A stretch of 64,000 nt of DNA from Gemmatimonadota bacterium (GCA_029262195.1 JAJCZX010000030.1:310001-374000); one strand, 5' to 3'; positions 47,638 through 57,178 are shown, counted from the stretch's first letter. Numbers and translations are program-made. Notes: generated from the letters alone by a model not told the origin.

Positions 47638-48752
47638 GCGAGTCAGTCGCGATACGGAAAGTTGAGTCCAAAAAAGATCTAAAACGCTTCATCGACTTTC
47701 CATACAAGCTGCACCGGAGGGACCCCCTGTGGGTCCCTCAGTTGCGTATGGACGTCAAAAAGCTCCTCGACAAGAAGAACCACCCGTATTTCGAACACGG
47801 TGAGGCGGATTTCTTTTTGGCCGAACGAGCGGGAAAGGTTGTCGGACGAATCATGGCAACCGAAAACCGTGCGCACAACGAATTCCACGAAGACAAGGTG
47901 GGTTTCTTCGGATTCTTCGAAACCATCGACGATGAGGCAGTCTCTTCCACCCTCCTTAACACCGCCGCCCACTGGCTCCGTGCGAGGGGATTGGACACGA
48001 TTAGAGGTCCGGCGTCCTATTCAACCAACGAGGAGTGCGGCTTGTTGGTAGAAGGGATCGACACTCCCCCGACGATCCTCAACCCACACAATCCACCCTA
48101 CTACCCAACACTGGTGGAAGCTGCCGGTTTCAAAAAAGCGAAAGATCTGATCCAACTCCAGTCCACCACTACTGAACTGCCGGAACGCCTGATTCGTGGA
48201 GCCGAATTGATCGCCAAACGCAAAGGAATCACTTTGCGGGCCATCAACATGAAGCGGTACAAAGAAGAGATCGAGATGGTTAAGACCGTCTACAATGAGG
48301 CGTGGGAGAAGAACTGGGGATTCATTCCCATGACCAACACCGAAATCGACCATTTGGCCGCCGATTTGAAGCCGGTAGTGGAACCAGACCTCGTGGTTTT
48401 TGCTGAGATGAAAGGTAAGATCATCGGGTTCGCAGTAGCCCTTCCAGATCTGAATGTCGCACTCAAAAAAAACCCTTCGGGGAGATTTTTCCCCGGCATC
48501 ATCAAGGTCCTGTGGGCGGCACGAAAGGTCACCCGACTGAGAATTTTGCTACTCGGCCTCCTGCCGGAATACCGAAAAACCGGTGCGGACGCTCTCATGT
48601 ACCACTGGATCTGGACCAAGGGAATGGCCAAGGGGTTCAACTGGGGCGAGGGCGGCTGGATACTTGAAGACAACCTGGCGATAAAGAACGGGCTTGAACG
48701 CATTGGATTCGAGCCCTACAAGACGCTTCGGATGTACGACCGACCTCTGTGA
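47634..48752 (+). CDS. GNAT-fold acyltransferase (candidate bacterial ceramide synthase); apparent CTG start
   Basis: In-frame N-terminus LSESVAIRKVESKKDLKRFIDFPYKLHRRDPLWVPQL precedes the ORF-track start at 47742; follows the SPT-like gene without a gap. Confidence 0.78.
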   Translation: MSESVAIRKVESKKDLKRFIDFPYKLHRRDPLWVPQLRMDVKKLLDKKNHPYFEHGEADFFLAERAGKVVGRIMATENRAHNEFHEDKVGFFGFFETIDDEAVSSTLLNTAAHWLRARGLDTIRGPASYSTNEECGLLVEGIDTPPTILNPHNPPYYPTLVEAAGFKKAKDLIQLQSTTTELPERLIRGAELIAKRKGITLRAINMKRYKEEIEMVKTVYNEAWEKNWGFIPMTNTEIDHLAADLKPVVEPDLVVFAEMKGKIIGFAVALPDLNVALKKNPSGRFFPGIIKVLWAARKVTRLRILLLGLLPEYRKTGADALMYHWIWTKGMAKGFNWGEGGWILEDNLAIKNGLERIGFEPYKTLRMYDRPL

Positions 48753-49744
48753 AGGCATTCGTAACTGGCGGGACCGGGTTCGTTGGCTCACATCTCATCG
48801 AACAACTGCTGGAACGGGGCGCCGAGGTAAGGTGCCTCGTGCGCGATCAAGCCAAAGCTGACCGACTCTTTCCGGCTGGCGGATTCACCGCCATCCCGGG
48901 CGACCTCGAGAACACCCGGGCCCTTGAACAGGGGTGTGAAGGCGTAGATGTCGTGTTTCATGTGGCAGCGATCGTTTCAGCCCGTAGCGATCGCCATTTT
49001 CACCAGATCAACGTAGATGCCACGGCACGAGTCCTGCGGGCGGCACAGAGGGGCGGATCCGAGAATGTGCGGTTCGTTTATGTCAGCAGCCTGGCAGCCG
49101 GCGGACCTGTAGAAAAGGGGACCCTGCTTTCCGACCCGGGCGCACAGAACCCGGTGACCGCCTATGGCCGTTCCAAACTCGAGGGTGAAAAAATGGTCCG
49201 CCGCTCGGAAATCGATTGGACGATACTCCGCCCACCGGCGGTTTACGGACCCCGCGACACCGAGATGTTCAAGCTTTTTAAACTCGTAAAAACAGGATTT
49301 GCACCTCTATTCGGTGATGGATTCCAGCAGTTGAGCCTGATTCATGTAGACGATCTGGCCACCGCGTTGATTGCGGCGGCAGGATCGGAGTGTAAACAAA
49401 AAACGTATTACCCTGCCCATCGTGAAGTTATTACGAGCCGGGAGTTGGCAATCGAAGTGTTCAGAGCCGTTCGAGGCGAACCCGAAGGCTCTTCAACTAC
49501 TCCCAGGGTATTCCCCCTGCCTGGCCCTCTGACCCGTGCAATTCTATGGACCACGGGCACCTTCACCCGGGCCATCGGCAAAACCACCCTGTTGACCCTG
49601 GACAAGGCAAACGAATTTCTGGCACCAGCATGGACTGTCGATCCCGGGGAGTTAGAAAACGATACCGGCTGGCACGCTGAGGTTAACGTCGCCGCTGGCA
49701 CAAGAACGACCGCGCAATGGTACAGACAAAACTCCTGGCTCTGA
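48749..49744 (+). CDS. NAD-dependent epimerase/dehydratase (candidate ceramide reductase)
   Basis: MKAFVTGGTGFVGSHLIEQLLERGAEV, YGRSKLEGEK; GTGA overlap with the upstream gene. Confidence 0.85.
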   Translation: MKAFVTGGTGFVGSHLIEQLLERGAEVRCLVRDQAKADRLFPAGGFTAIPGDLENTRALEQGCEGVDVVFHVAAIVSARSDRHFHQINVDATARVLRAAQRGGSENVRFVYVSSLAAGGPVEKGTLLSDPGAQNPVTAYGRSKLEGEKMVRRSEIDWTILRPPAVYGPRDTEMFKLFKLVKTGFAPLFGDGFQQLSLIHVDDLATALIAAAGSECKQKTYYPAHREVITSRELAIEVFRAVRGEPEGSSTTPRVFPLPGPLTRAILWTTGTFTRAIGKTTLLTLDKANEFLAPAWTVDPGELENDTGWHAEVNVAAGTRTTAQWYRQNSWL

Positions 49745-50574
49745 GGCCTGTCGACCGCCTGATTGCAGGTTATTTGGTTTTTGCGATACCCGCCACACTG
49801 TTGATCGGAGGAGTGCAGTTTTCGACGCTTGTCACAATCGCGATGTACGCTCTATGCGGGGTTCTGCTCATCCTCTTCATCGGCTTGGATCCCAGCCATT
49901 CCATCGGTAACACGCTGCATACGATTTACCCGCTCATCCTCCTGATCCCCCTCTACACTGCCATTGGCGTGGTTAACTCAGGACTGGACCCTTCGGCAAT
50001 CAGCTTGAATGATGTTTTGGTGCAGGGATGGGAGGACACGCTGTTTCACGGTCAACCATCCTACTATTTGATAAGACGATTCCCATCGGTGGCAGCCTCC
50101 TGGATCTTCCACTCTGCCTACCTCATTTATTACCCCATCCTGCTTGCCGGACCGATTTACCTGGTCGCCAGGGGGCGTCATTCCGGCGCTCGCAGAATAG
50201 TCTTCGGCATGATGACCGCATTCGTTATCTGCTATGTCTTTTTCACTCTATTCCCTGTGTCCGGTCCCAATTGGTCTTTCGAGCACCCAACCGGTCCAGT
50301 ACGGGAAGTGTTCCCGGCCCGCATGGTGTATGCAACACTGGCAACCGGTTCAGCCTTCGGAACGGCTTTTCCCTCGTCACACGTCGCTGCAACGGTCGCC
50401 GCGACCATAGGAGCGTGGTGTGCGAGTCCGCGAATGGGACGTGTCTTCCTGGTCCCATGCATTCTGCTAACGCTGGCAACGGTTTACACGCAGATGCATT
50501 ATGCCGTGGACGCCATCGCCGGCCTGGCCGTGGGCTTATTTGGCGGTTGGGCCGCCACGAAGGTCGAGCCTTAG
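49717..50574 (+). CDS. PAP2 superfamily membrane protein (AUR1/inositol-phosphorylceramide synthase-like)
   Basis: Multi-TM; GTAFPSSHVAATVAATIG and TVYTQMHYAVDAIAG phosphatase motifs. Confidence 0.82.
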   Translation: MVQTKLLALRPVDRLIAGYLVFAIPATLLIGGVQFSTLVTIAMYALCGVLLILFIGLDPSHSIGNTLHTIYPLILLIPLYTAIGVVNSGLDPSAISLNDVLVQGWEDTLFHGQPSYYLIRRFPSVAASWIFHSAYLIYYPILLAGPIYLVARGRHSGARRIVFGMMTAFVICYVFFTLFPVSGPNWSFEHPTGPVREVFPARMVYATLATGSAFGTAFPSSHVAATVAATIGAWCASPRMGRVFLVPCILLTLATVYTQMHYAVDAIAGLAVGLFGGWAATKVEP

Positions 50575-50576
50575 AC

Positions 50577-50612
50577 GGACGGAACGGTCTGAACGGACAG
50601 AACGGCCCAAAC
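50577..50612. repeat. Degenerate 9-nt tandem repeat GGNNNNAAC x4
   Basis: ggacggaac ggtctgaac ggacagaac ggcccaaac, starting 2 nt after the stop of the PAP2 gene. Confidence 0.85.
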
Positions 50613-50631
50613 TACCGACTCCCCGACTTCT

Positions 50632-51759
50632 CTAATGCTCATGCGCCGGGGTCCCAGCCGGGTGCTCGTCCTCCGCGGGCGGCAGGGGGTCACCGGCACT
50701 TTGAGCCATGATCTCATCCATTTTCCCCTGAAGAGCACGCAGGTAATGGTTGCGATCCAGCTGGTACAATTCGTCCGACACGTCAGCCGTCGGCCATGGG
50801 TACCCCCCGGTCGGCATGAAAATGCCTCCAACCACTCCCATTCCGCCCTCCGGCAATGAATCTGGGAAAGGATTGTCATAGGTAACGCTCACGCGATAAG
50901 TCTTTTCCGGAGAGATGAATTCACCGCCGCGGAGATACAGTTTCCCGATAGTAACCCCACCCAACTCCTCGCCCTCTCCCGGAATGGGAAGGCCCTCATA
51001 AATCACCTCCCCTGTTTCGACATCCGAAAACGTGATGTTCACCGCGTGCGGATGTAAATGTCCGCCAATCCCCATCAGGCGCCCGGGCATAGCAGGGCTT
51101 GCGTCGTAACTCCAGGTTGAAACGCCAGGTGGGATAGAGAAGCTTTTGTCGCCAGCAGGGAACGCCACATCCAACTGGAAGGGGAATACGTCAAACAGCG
51201 GCCACGGTCTCCCTGTGGGAGTGTAGTTCAGGTAGAACTTCACGTACACATCGTTTAGCTCTGCCCCGGTGGGATTGTGCATCATGGCCGACACGACAAT
51301 CGGTTGCCCGGCCATTACAGGATAACCAAGAAAAAATCCTGGCAACTTTATGTCCTGCGTCTCATTTCCAACCGCAGCCACCCTTTGCGATATCGGAAGA
51401 AAAAGTTCGCGATGGCGGGGATCAATCAGATTCAGATGATGCAAGACGGCCCGCGGCATTTGCTCTCCACTGGCATTGACGATTTCCCACTCAAACCCGG
51501 TGACGTACCCATGACCGGGAATTTGGACCTCAGCCACCGGAGGCCAAACTCCTCCGTGCGCACCATGCGAATGCTCGCCAGCCGCCGGAAGGTCAACCGG
51601 GCCGATGGTTATCGCAAAACGATTACCCTCATCGGCAATGCTCGTCTCGCCCATATCCTGAGCCCGCAAAACCTGGCCGGTTCCGACCACAGCCACTAAC
51701 AACCACAACCAGGCGGTTTTGGCAAAAACTTTCATCTCTTCAAGATTGCGAGGCTTCAT
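50632..51759 (-). CDS. Secreted His-rich protein, PHM-like copper monooxygenase fold suspected
   Basis: Signal peptide; AVLHHLNLIDPRH, SAMMHNPTG, GIGGHLHPHAVNITFSD; His-rich N-terminal (GEHSHGAHGG) and C-terminal (EHPAGTPAHEH) segments. Confidence 0.55.
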   Translation of the reverse strand: MKPRNLEEMKVFAKTAWLWLLVAVVGTGQVLRAQDMGETSIADEGNRFAITIGPVDLPAAGEHSHGAHGGVWPPVAEVQIPGHGYVTGFEWEIVNASGEQMPRAVLHHLNLIDPRHRELFLPISQRVAAVGNETQDIKLPGFFLGYPVMAGQPIVVSAMMHNPTGAELNDVYVKFYLNYTPTGRPWPLFDVFPFQLDVAFPAGDKSFSIPPGVSTWSYDASPAMPGRLMGIGGHLHPHAVNITFSDVETGEVIYEGLPIPGEGEELGGVTIGKLYLRGGEFISPEKTYRVSVTYDNPFPDSLPEGGMGVVGGIFMPTGGYPWPTADVSDELYQLDRNHYLRALQGKMDEIMAQSAGDPLPPAEDEHPAGTPAHEH

Positions 51760-51918
51760 CTCGTCTCCAGCAAGGGGGCAACGCCCGTCCCGATCCTCAT
51801 TAACAACAACAATACCGGATCAGTTCGAATTGGGAAACGGGGCGCACCAACTCCAAAAGTTGGTGTACTGAGTAACGGAAGATTAACTTTCCGTCTGACA
51901 CTTCAACTTCTTGGATCA

Positions 51919-52302
51919 ATGCGACTTAGAACGATTTTCACATTCGGCGCGGCGTGCTTTTTTTTCGCGTGCGTGCCAGGGTCGCCCGTATACCTGGGCG
52001 GCGGGTTTGCGACGTTTAATGGAATGCTCTACGCTCTGGAAGACATGGAGCCGATTGCCAACGCCGAAGTGTGTCTTTTTTCAGCAGACACCAGTTGCGT
52101 CCGCACAAAACAAGACGGGTCCTATGAAGTTTTCGCCACGTCCGAAGGAGCAACGGATGTCCGATTTCGAATAACGGGGGCTCGACCAGCCGTTGTCACT
52201 GGAATTGAAGTAGTTTTTGATGAGTTCTACGAGGTCAATTGCGTTTTGAGCACGAGAATGACGCTCAGCACCGAATCTGGATCTTGCCGAGAAGATCGCT
52301 AA
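51919..52302 (+). CDS. Lipoprotein with carboxypeptidase-regulatory-like domain
   Basis: MRLRTIFTFGAACFFFACVPG lipobox; PIANAEVCLFSADTSCVRTKQDGSYEVFATSEG. Confidence 0.6.
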   Translation: MRLRTIFTFGAACFFFACVPGSPVYLGGGFATFNGMLYALEDMEPIANAEVCLFSADTSCVRTKQDGSYEVFATSEGATDVRFRITGARPAVVTGIEVVFDEFYEVNCVLSTRMTLSTESGSCREDR

Positions 52303-52316
52303 CCGTCCCGGAGCAG

Positions 52317-53120
52317 ATGAGCGCTAAACCCGATTGTAAAAAGCTACACCGTTCGTGCCGGTCCCTGGACGTAACCATCGTAGTTGCCGATACCGACAGC
52401 GACACTCGCACCGAACAGGACGCCGCCGCGACATGGATCACCGGCCATCAGGAACGCCTTAGCTTCGGCGAGTTATACAGGAAAGGCGATTCGCTGCTCG
52501 TGGACGCACGAATCCACGTGCCCTGCCGTTTTTTTACCATCGACCGCGACGACAGCACCAAAGCCGGCTGCACCCTCCATGGGTTTACCGGCCCCATCCC
52601 TAAGTCGAGTCGACCCGAACCGGATCAACTGGCCATCGATGAAAACATCTTTTCCGTTGTGCGCAAAGGCAAACGGCGCGATATGTATCTGCCAGTGAAA
52701 AAGAAGAAAAAGAAAAAAGAAAAGAAGAACAGCCCTAAAAAGAAAAAGGCCCTGGCCGTCCTCAACTCCGACAACCCTTGCGACGGTGCTCCCTGTAGAA
52801 CCTCTGACCACAAGAGGAAAGCGGCCTGTTGCCGGGATCTTAAGCTTGAGCTTTTGGTCCCACGGAAAAACACCCAGTTGTCTGCATTACTGCAAACCCG
52901 CAAGTCGCCTTATCTGTGCAAGGTTAAGCGAGAGAGCAAGAAGCTGGTCGAGGTAGAGGTCATTTCAGCCTGCGGTTACCTCGCCCCGCAAGACGGCATT
53001 ACCTGCGTCCTGCACGACCGCGTGCGACCCAACGGCAAGACCGCGAAGCCCCAACTGTGTTACGATTGGCCTGATTTTGGGAAAGACGAAACTGGACACC
53101 CGGGCTGCGTTTTCGCCTGA
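52317..53120 (+). CDS. Cys-rich protein with polylysine linker, unknown function
   Basis: MSAKPDCKKLHRSCRSLDVTIVVAD...VKKKKKKKEKKNSPKKKKALAVL...CVLHDRVRPNGKTAKPQLCYDWPDFGKDETGHPGC; long ORF, same strand as neighbours. Confidence 0.6.
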   Translation: MSAKPDCKKLHRSCRSLDVTIVVADTDSDTRTEQDAAATWITGHQERLSFGELYRKGDSLLVDARIHVPCRFFTIDRDDSTKAGCTLHGFTGPIPKSSRPEPDQLAIDENIFSVVRKGKRRDMYLPVKKKKKKKEKKNSPKKKKALAVLNSDNPCDGAPCRTSDHKRKAACCRDLKLELLVPRKNTQLSALLQTRKSPYLCKVKRESKKLVEVEVISACGYLAPQDGITCVLHDRVRPNGKTAKPQLCYDWPDFGKDETGHPGCVFA

Positions 53121-53139
53121 CCTTCAAAAGTCTAAGTAA

Positions 53140-56025
53140 GTGGACGCCCCAGAGATCCAAGAAGTTGAAAACGCGACCGGCGGCAGGTACCGGGTTGAAC
53201 GGTTGCTTGCCACCGGAGGAATGGGAGCCGTTTACCTGGCCCATCACCGCGAGCTAGAATCGCGCGTAGCCATAAAGGTCCTTCCGCCCGCCGTTGCCAA
53301 GAACCCCACCCTGATCGCTCGTTTCAAACGTGAGGCCGCCCTCGCTGCGCGCCTTTCACATCCGAACGTCGTCCCCGTTTTCGAATTCACCGTAGGGGAT
53401 GAACTGCCATTCTTGATCATGCCCTTCATTGAAGGTCAATCGCTTGCCGAGCTTCTCGAAGAGAAAAAGCCTCTCGGATTCGACCAAACCATGCGGATGG
53501 TGGGGCAGATCGGGGCCGCGCTGTCGTTCGCTCATGGCCGGGACATCGTGCACCGCGATATCAAACCCTCCAACATTTTACTTGAAAGCGGAACCAACCG
53601 GTGGTTGCTAACGGACTTTGGGATTGCACACGTCGCCTCCCAGGTCGATACCGCGTTGACAAATACGGGGGCCGCAATCGGTACGCCCGCGTACATGGCC
53701 CCTGAGCAGTTTGGTGCAGCCGAAAAAGTCGACCAGCGCTCCGACTTATATTCGCTGGCGATGACGGCGGCAGAAGCTGTCTCAGGAGTGCGGCCGGACC
53801 CGCTATCCACCCTTTCCGAGCTAGTCGCGGAATTTCGAGAAGCGAATCCGTCGTTAAGCGGCGATCAGGCACGAGCTTTTATTGCCCCACTCTCCCATGC
53901 CCCCAGTCAACGGCCTCAAACTGTTGCGGACTGGCTAACGTCGGTAGAAGCTTCGCGAGGATCCAGAAAGAAGCGTCGAGTCGCGGCAGCACTTGTCGGT
54001 ACCGGCGTATTGGTCGCAGGATTGGTGTTTTTCCCACGATCATCTCCACCTGTCTCACAGCCGACGGTAGCCGTGCTTCCCTTCGACGTGCAAGGATCGG
54101 TCGAAGGAGTGGATCTTGCAGCAGTACCCGCCACCGCCATCGAATGGTCTATCCAGCAGCTCCCCGGTTTCAGGGTGGTGGGATCTGCGGCACTCCGGGA
54201 CGCCGAAATAAGAAACTTTGGAAACGATGTGCCCACCGAACGAGAACGTCTTGAATCGGCTGCGGATCTGGGGGCCACTCACGTTCTACTCGGGACCGCT
54301 GCACAAACCCGGGACGACATTACAATCCGGATCAGGGTTTTTGACCTCGCTCTGGACGCGATGATTCCCTTCGAATCCACCGGTCCCGTGGATTCCCTCA
54401 GCGAGTTGATAAGCGACCTCGTTGTTCGTTCCTTCGCCGCGCCTCTGGCAGCCGAACTCGAAGGCGTGGCGTCTCCTGTTTTACCTCATGGTATCGACGC
54501 CATCAACGCCTATCTCGCGGGTGTAGCCGATTTCCACAGCGCAAATTATCGAGATGCCATAACCCATTTCGATCAGGTCTCCGAATTGGACTCCACATAC
54601 GCCCTTGCTCCGTTCAAACGCATGCTGGCGTTGACACAGTGGATAAGACCGACTGAGGTTAGTGACGAACTCCGCTCTTCACTCGACGGCGCCATCAGTC
54701 ACAGCACTCAACTCGGTCCCGCTTACGGGAAGTTGCTTGATGGCTACAAATCGCTCCTTCTGGATGGAGACATAAAGGGTGCAGAACGCACCTTTCGAGA
54801 CGTCGTTCTCGAAAACCCCGGGCTGACCGACGCCTGGTTCGTGCTGGGTTTTTTCCAATATCGTTTCGGCCCCCTGCTCGGAGTATCCGTCCACGAAGCT
54901 CGCAATACGTTTCAACGAGTACTGAGCCTCGAACCAGACTTTGCTGCAGCACATGCCCAGCTGGCGCTCATGGCGATTGAATTGAACGACCAGCGCGGAG
55001 CACAGGCGGCGATAACAAACTACCTGGCCCTCGACGACACTTCGGTTTGGGCCTCGCTTGCCCGCAGCGTAGACTCAATGCTTTTCAGGCCGACATTGGC
55101 GCCTGCCGTTTTGAGTTCGTTTTCATCGCGGCCCGCCGCCTTCCTGGAGACAATTGCGTTGAGCGGCGCTCAGATCAACCCTCCGGGCGGTGCGCGCGGG
55201 ATAGCCGAATTCGCAGCCGATGAGATATGGCAACGAGCCAACTCCGATCAGCAGACTGTAACAGCCTTCAGGATAAGGATGTCCTACTTGCTCGGAGGAG
55301 CACAATTCGAAACTGCGACACGCGAGTTTACTGCAGCTTTCCCTCGCCTGCCGCAAGACGAAATCGACCGCTGGATGGTATTGAGCTCCATCACCCACCT
55401 GCCCTCCTTCGGAACACCTGCTCTGGTGGCCGCCGCCGCATCCCGTTTGGCGGCGACGACCGACACCGTCCACCCTGACGAACTTGCCTTGAATCTCTGG
55501 TTGCATAGCCGTTGGGAATCGACAACAAACGCCTCGTCCGAGGAAGCGAGTTTAAGTCGACTCCGAGTGTTGGACGGGTCGCCGGCAAGACACCCCCTGA
55601 CGTCGGGACTGATAGCTGACCTGGATGCCAGAAAAGCTCTCGCTGCTGGCGACTCCGCGGGTGCCCTGCGACATTGGACCGCGGGCCTGCAAATCTACGA
55701 CGCTGATCAGATTTTTGTGGGTTTGGTGGCATCGCAGTGGCCTGCGCGCCTCGACTATGCGGCTCTGGCTCTTGCCACCGGCGACCCTCAAACCGCCCTC
55801 ACCCAGACTGAACCGTTTATGCGCCTGGTTAACGTCATCGACCAGGTTGCGTGGGCGCCCGCCATGAAGATCAGGGCCGCGGCCGCCCTGGCCCTTGGGA
55901 ACCGAGCGACGGCGATTGACTCTTACAACAAAATATTACGAATAGTGAATCAACCGGACGGAGATGGTATTTTGTTAAAGGAAGAAATACAACGAGCCCT
56001 TGCGGAGCTAAGTCAACCTAATTGA
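53140..56025 (+). CDS. Serine/threonine protein kinase with TM segment and C-terminal TPR-like region
   Basis: YRVERLLATGGMGAVYLAHHRELESRVAIKVL, DIVHRDIKPSNILL, DFGIA, GTPAYMAPEQ; GTG start. Confidence 0.95.
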   Translation: MDAPEIQEVENATGGRYRVERLLATGGMGAVYLAHHRELESRVAIKVLPPAVAKNPTLIARFKREAALAARLSHPNVVPVFEFTVGDELPFLIMPFIEGQSLAELLEEKKPLGFDQTMRMVGQIGAALSFAHGRDIVHRDIKPSNILLESGTNRWLLTDFGIAHVASQVDTALTNTGAAIGTPAYMAPEQFGAAEKVDQRSDLYSLAMTAAEAVSGVRPDPLSTLSELVAEFREANPSLSGDQARAFIAPLSHAPSQRPQTVADWLTSVEASRGSRKKRRVAAALVGTGVLVAGLVFFPRSSPPVSQPTVAVLPFDVQGSVEGVDLAAVPATAIEWSIQQLPGFRVVGSAALRDAEIRNFGNDVPTERERLESAADLGATHVLLGTAAQTRDDITIRIRVFDLALDAMIPFESTGPVDSLSELISDLVVRSFAAPLAAELEGVASPVLPHGIDAINAYLAGVADFHSANYRDAITHFDQVSELDSTYALAPFKRMLALTQWIRPTEVSDELRSSLDGAISHSTQLGPAYGKLLDGYKSLLLDGDIKGAERTFRDVVLENPGLTDAWFVLGFFQYRFGPLLGVSVHEARNTFQRVLSLEPDFAAAHAQLALMAIELNDQRGAQAAITNYLALDDTSVWASLARSVDSMLFRPTLAPAVLSSFSSRPAAFLETIALSGAQINPPGGARGIAEFAADEIWQRANSDQQTVTAFRIRMSYLLGGAQFETATREFTAAFPRLPQDEIDRWMVLSSITHLPSFGTPALVAAAASRLAATTDTVHPDELALNLWLHSRWESTTNASSEEASLSRLRVLDGSPARHPLTSGLIADLDARKALAAGDSAGALRHWTAGLQIYDADQIFVGLVASQWPARLDYAALALATGDPQTALTQTEPFMRLVNVIDQVAWAPAMKIRAAAALALGNRATAIDSYNKILRIVNQPDGDGILLKEEIQRALAELSQPN

Positions 56026-56032
56026 GAGTGCC

Positions 56033-57178
56033 ATGTTTAATCTGACCAACGTACCCGAAATTTCTCCTACCGAACTGATCGACCACGCCGAGTCCGGCGA
56101 ACCGATTCAGGTACTCGACATCCGCGCCCCGGAACGTGCCGCCTTAGGAAAGATAGAGGTTGTTACCGATGATCACTACGTAAACATGCGCGGCTCGGAA
56201 GTGGCCGCAAACGGCGACCTGATCGGAGCTGGCCTCGCTACGGACAGACCGCTGGCTGTGGTCTGTGACATGGGACAAAGCTCGAAACAGATAGTCGCGT
56301 TGTTGAACTCTAAGGGTTGGGATGCCCGCTCTGTAACCGGCGGTATGGCGCAGTGGGGCAACGTGTTGGCCAAACGTCCTCTCAAATCCGTAAGCACCAT
56401 TGATCAGATGTTTCAGTTCGACCGCGTCGCGAAGGGATCGCTCGGCTACCTCCTGGTTTCAGATGGCGAAGCCATAATTCTCGACGCTCCGCGCAACTAC
56501 CGGCCCTACCTGGACGCAGCAAAGTCCGTTGGTGCGACGGTTGTAGCCGTAGCGGAATCACACCTGCACGCGGATTACATCAGTGGCGGACCGGACATTG
56601 CAAACGAACTCGGCGTACCGTATTACGTGCACGAGAACGATCCATATTCCTCCGATTTTTCCAACACCGATTGTAGGACCGTAAAGGAAGGGTCTGCGAT
56701 CAACCTGGGTCGCGCCAGCCTCAATGTCGTTCATACTCCGGGACACACCCCGGGGAGCGTTACGTACATCCTCGAAAACGAGGTCGCCTTCACCGGCGAT
56801 TTCATCTTCGTCAATTCAATGGGGCGACCCGACTTGGGCGGCAAAGAGGAATCCTGGACCGGCGAACTCTGGCGCTCGGTCGAAAGAGCCAGGCGGGAGT
56901 GGATGGGAGACACGAGAATATTCCCGGCCCACTACTCAAGCAACACCGAGAGACAGCAGGACAATAGCGTCGGCGGTGTCCTCCAGGAATTGCTGAAGAC
57001 CAACAAACCCCTTGCGATGAAATCCGAAGCCGAATTCACCGAATGGGTCAACGCCCACAAGACCTCCTTTCCCGAAGCCTACATGAAGATCCGCGCGATA
57101 AACGTGGGCACGATGCAGGTGAGCGCCGATGAAGCCCAGGTTTTGGATGTCGGTAAGAATCAGTGTGCTGTAGGGTAG
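56033..57178 (+). CDS. Rhodanese domain fused to MBL-fold hydrolase (persulfide dioxygenase-like)
   Basis: Rhodanese-like VVCDMGQSSK; MBL motif ESHLHADYISG, HTPGHTPGSVTY, FTGDFIFVNSMGRPDL. Confidence 0.87.
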   Translation: MFNLTNVPEISPTELIDHAESGEPIQVLDIRAPERAALGKIEVVTDDHYVNMRGSEVAANGDLIGAGLATDRPLAVVCDMGQSSKQIVALLNSKGWDARSVTGGMAQWGNVLAKRPLKSVSTIDQMFQFDRVAKGSLGYLLVSDGEAIILDAPRNYRPYLDAAKSVGATVVAVAESHLHADYISGGPDIANELGVPYYVHENDPYSSDFSNTDCRTVKEGSAINLGRASLNVVHTPGHTPGSVTYILENEVAFTGDFIFVNSMGRPDLGGKEESWTGELWRSVERARREWMGDTRIFPAHYSSNTERQQDNSVGGVLQELLKTNKPLAMKSEAEFTEWVNAHKTSFPEAYMKIRAINVGTMQVSADEAQVLDVGKNQCAVG

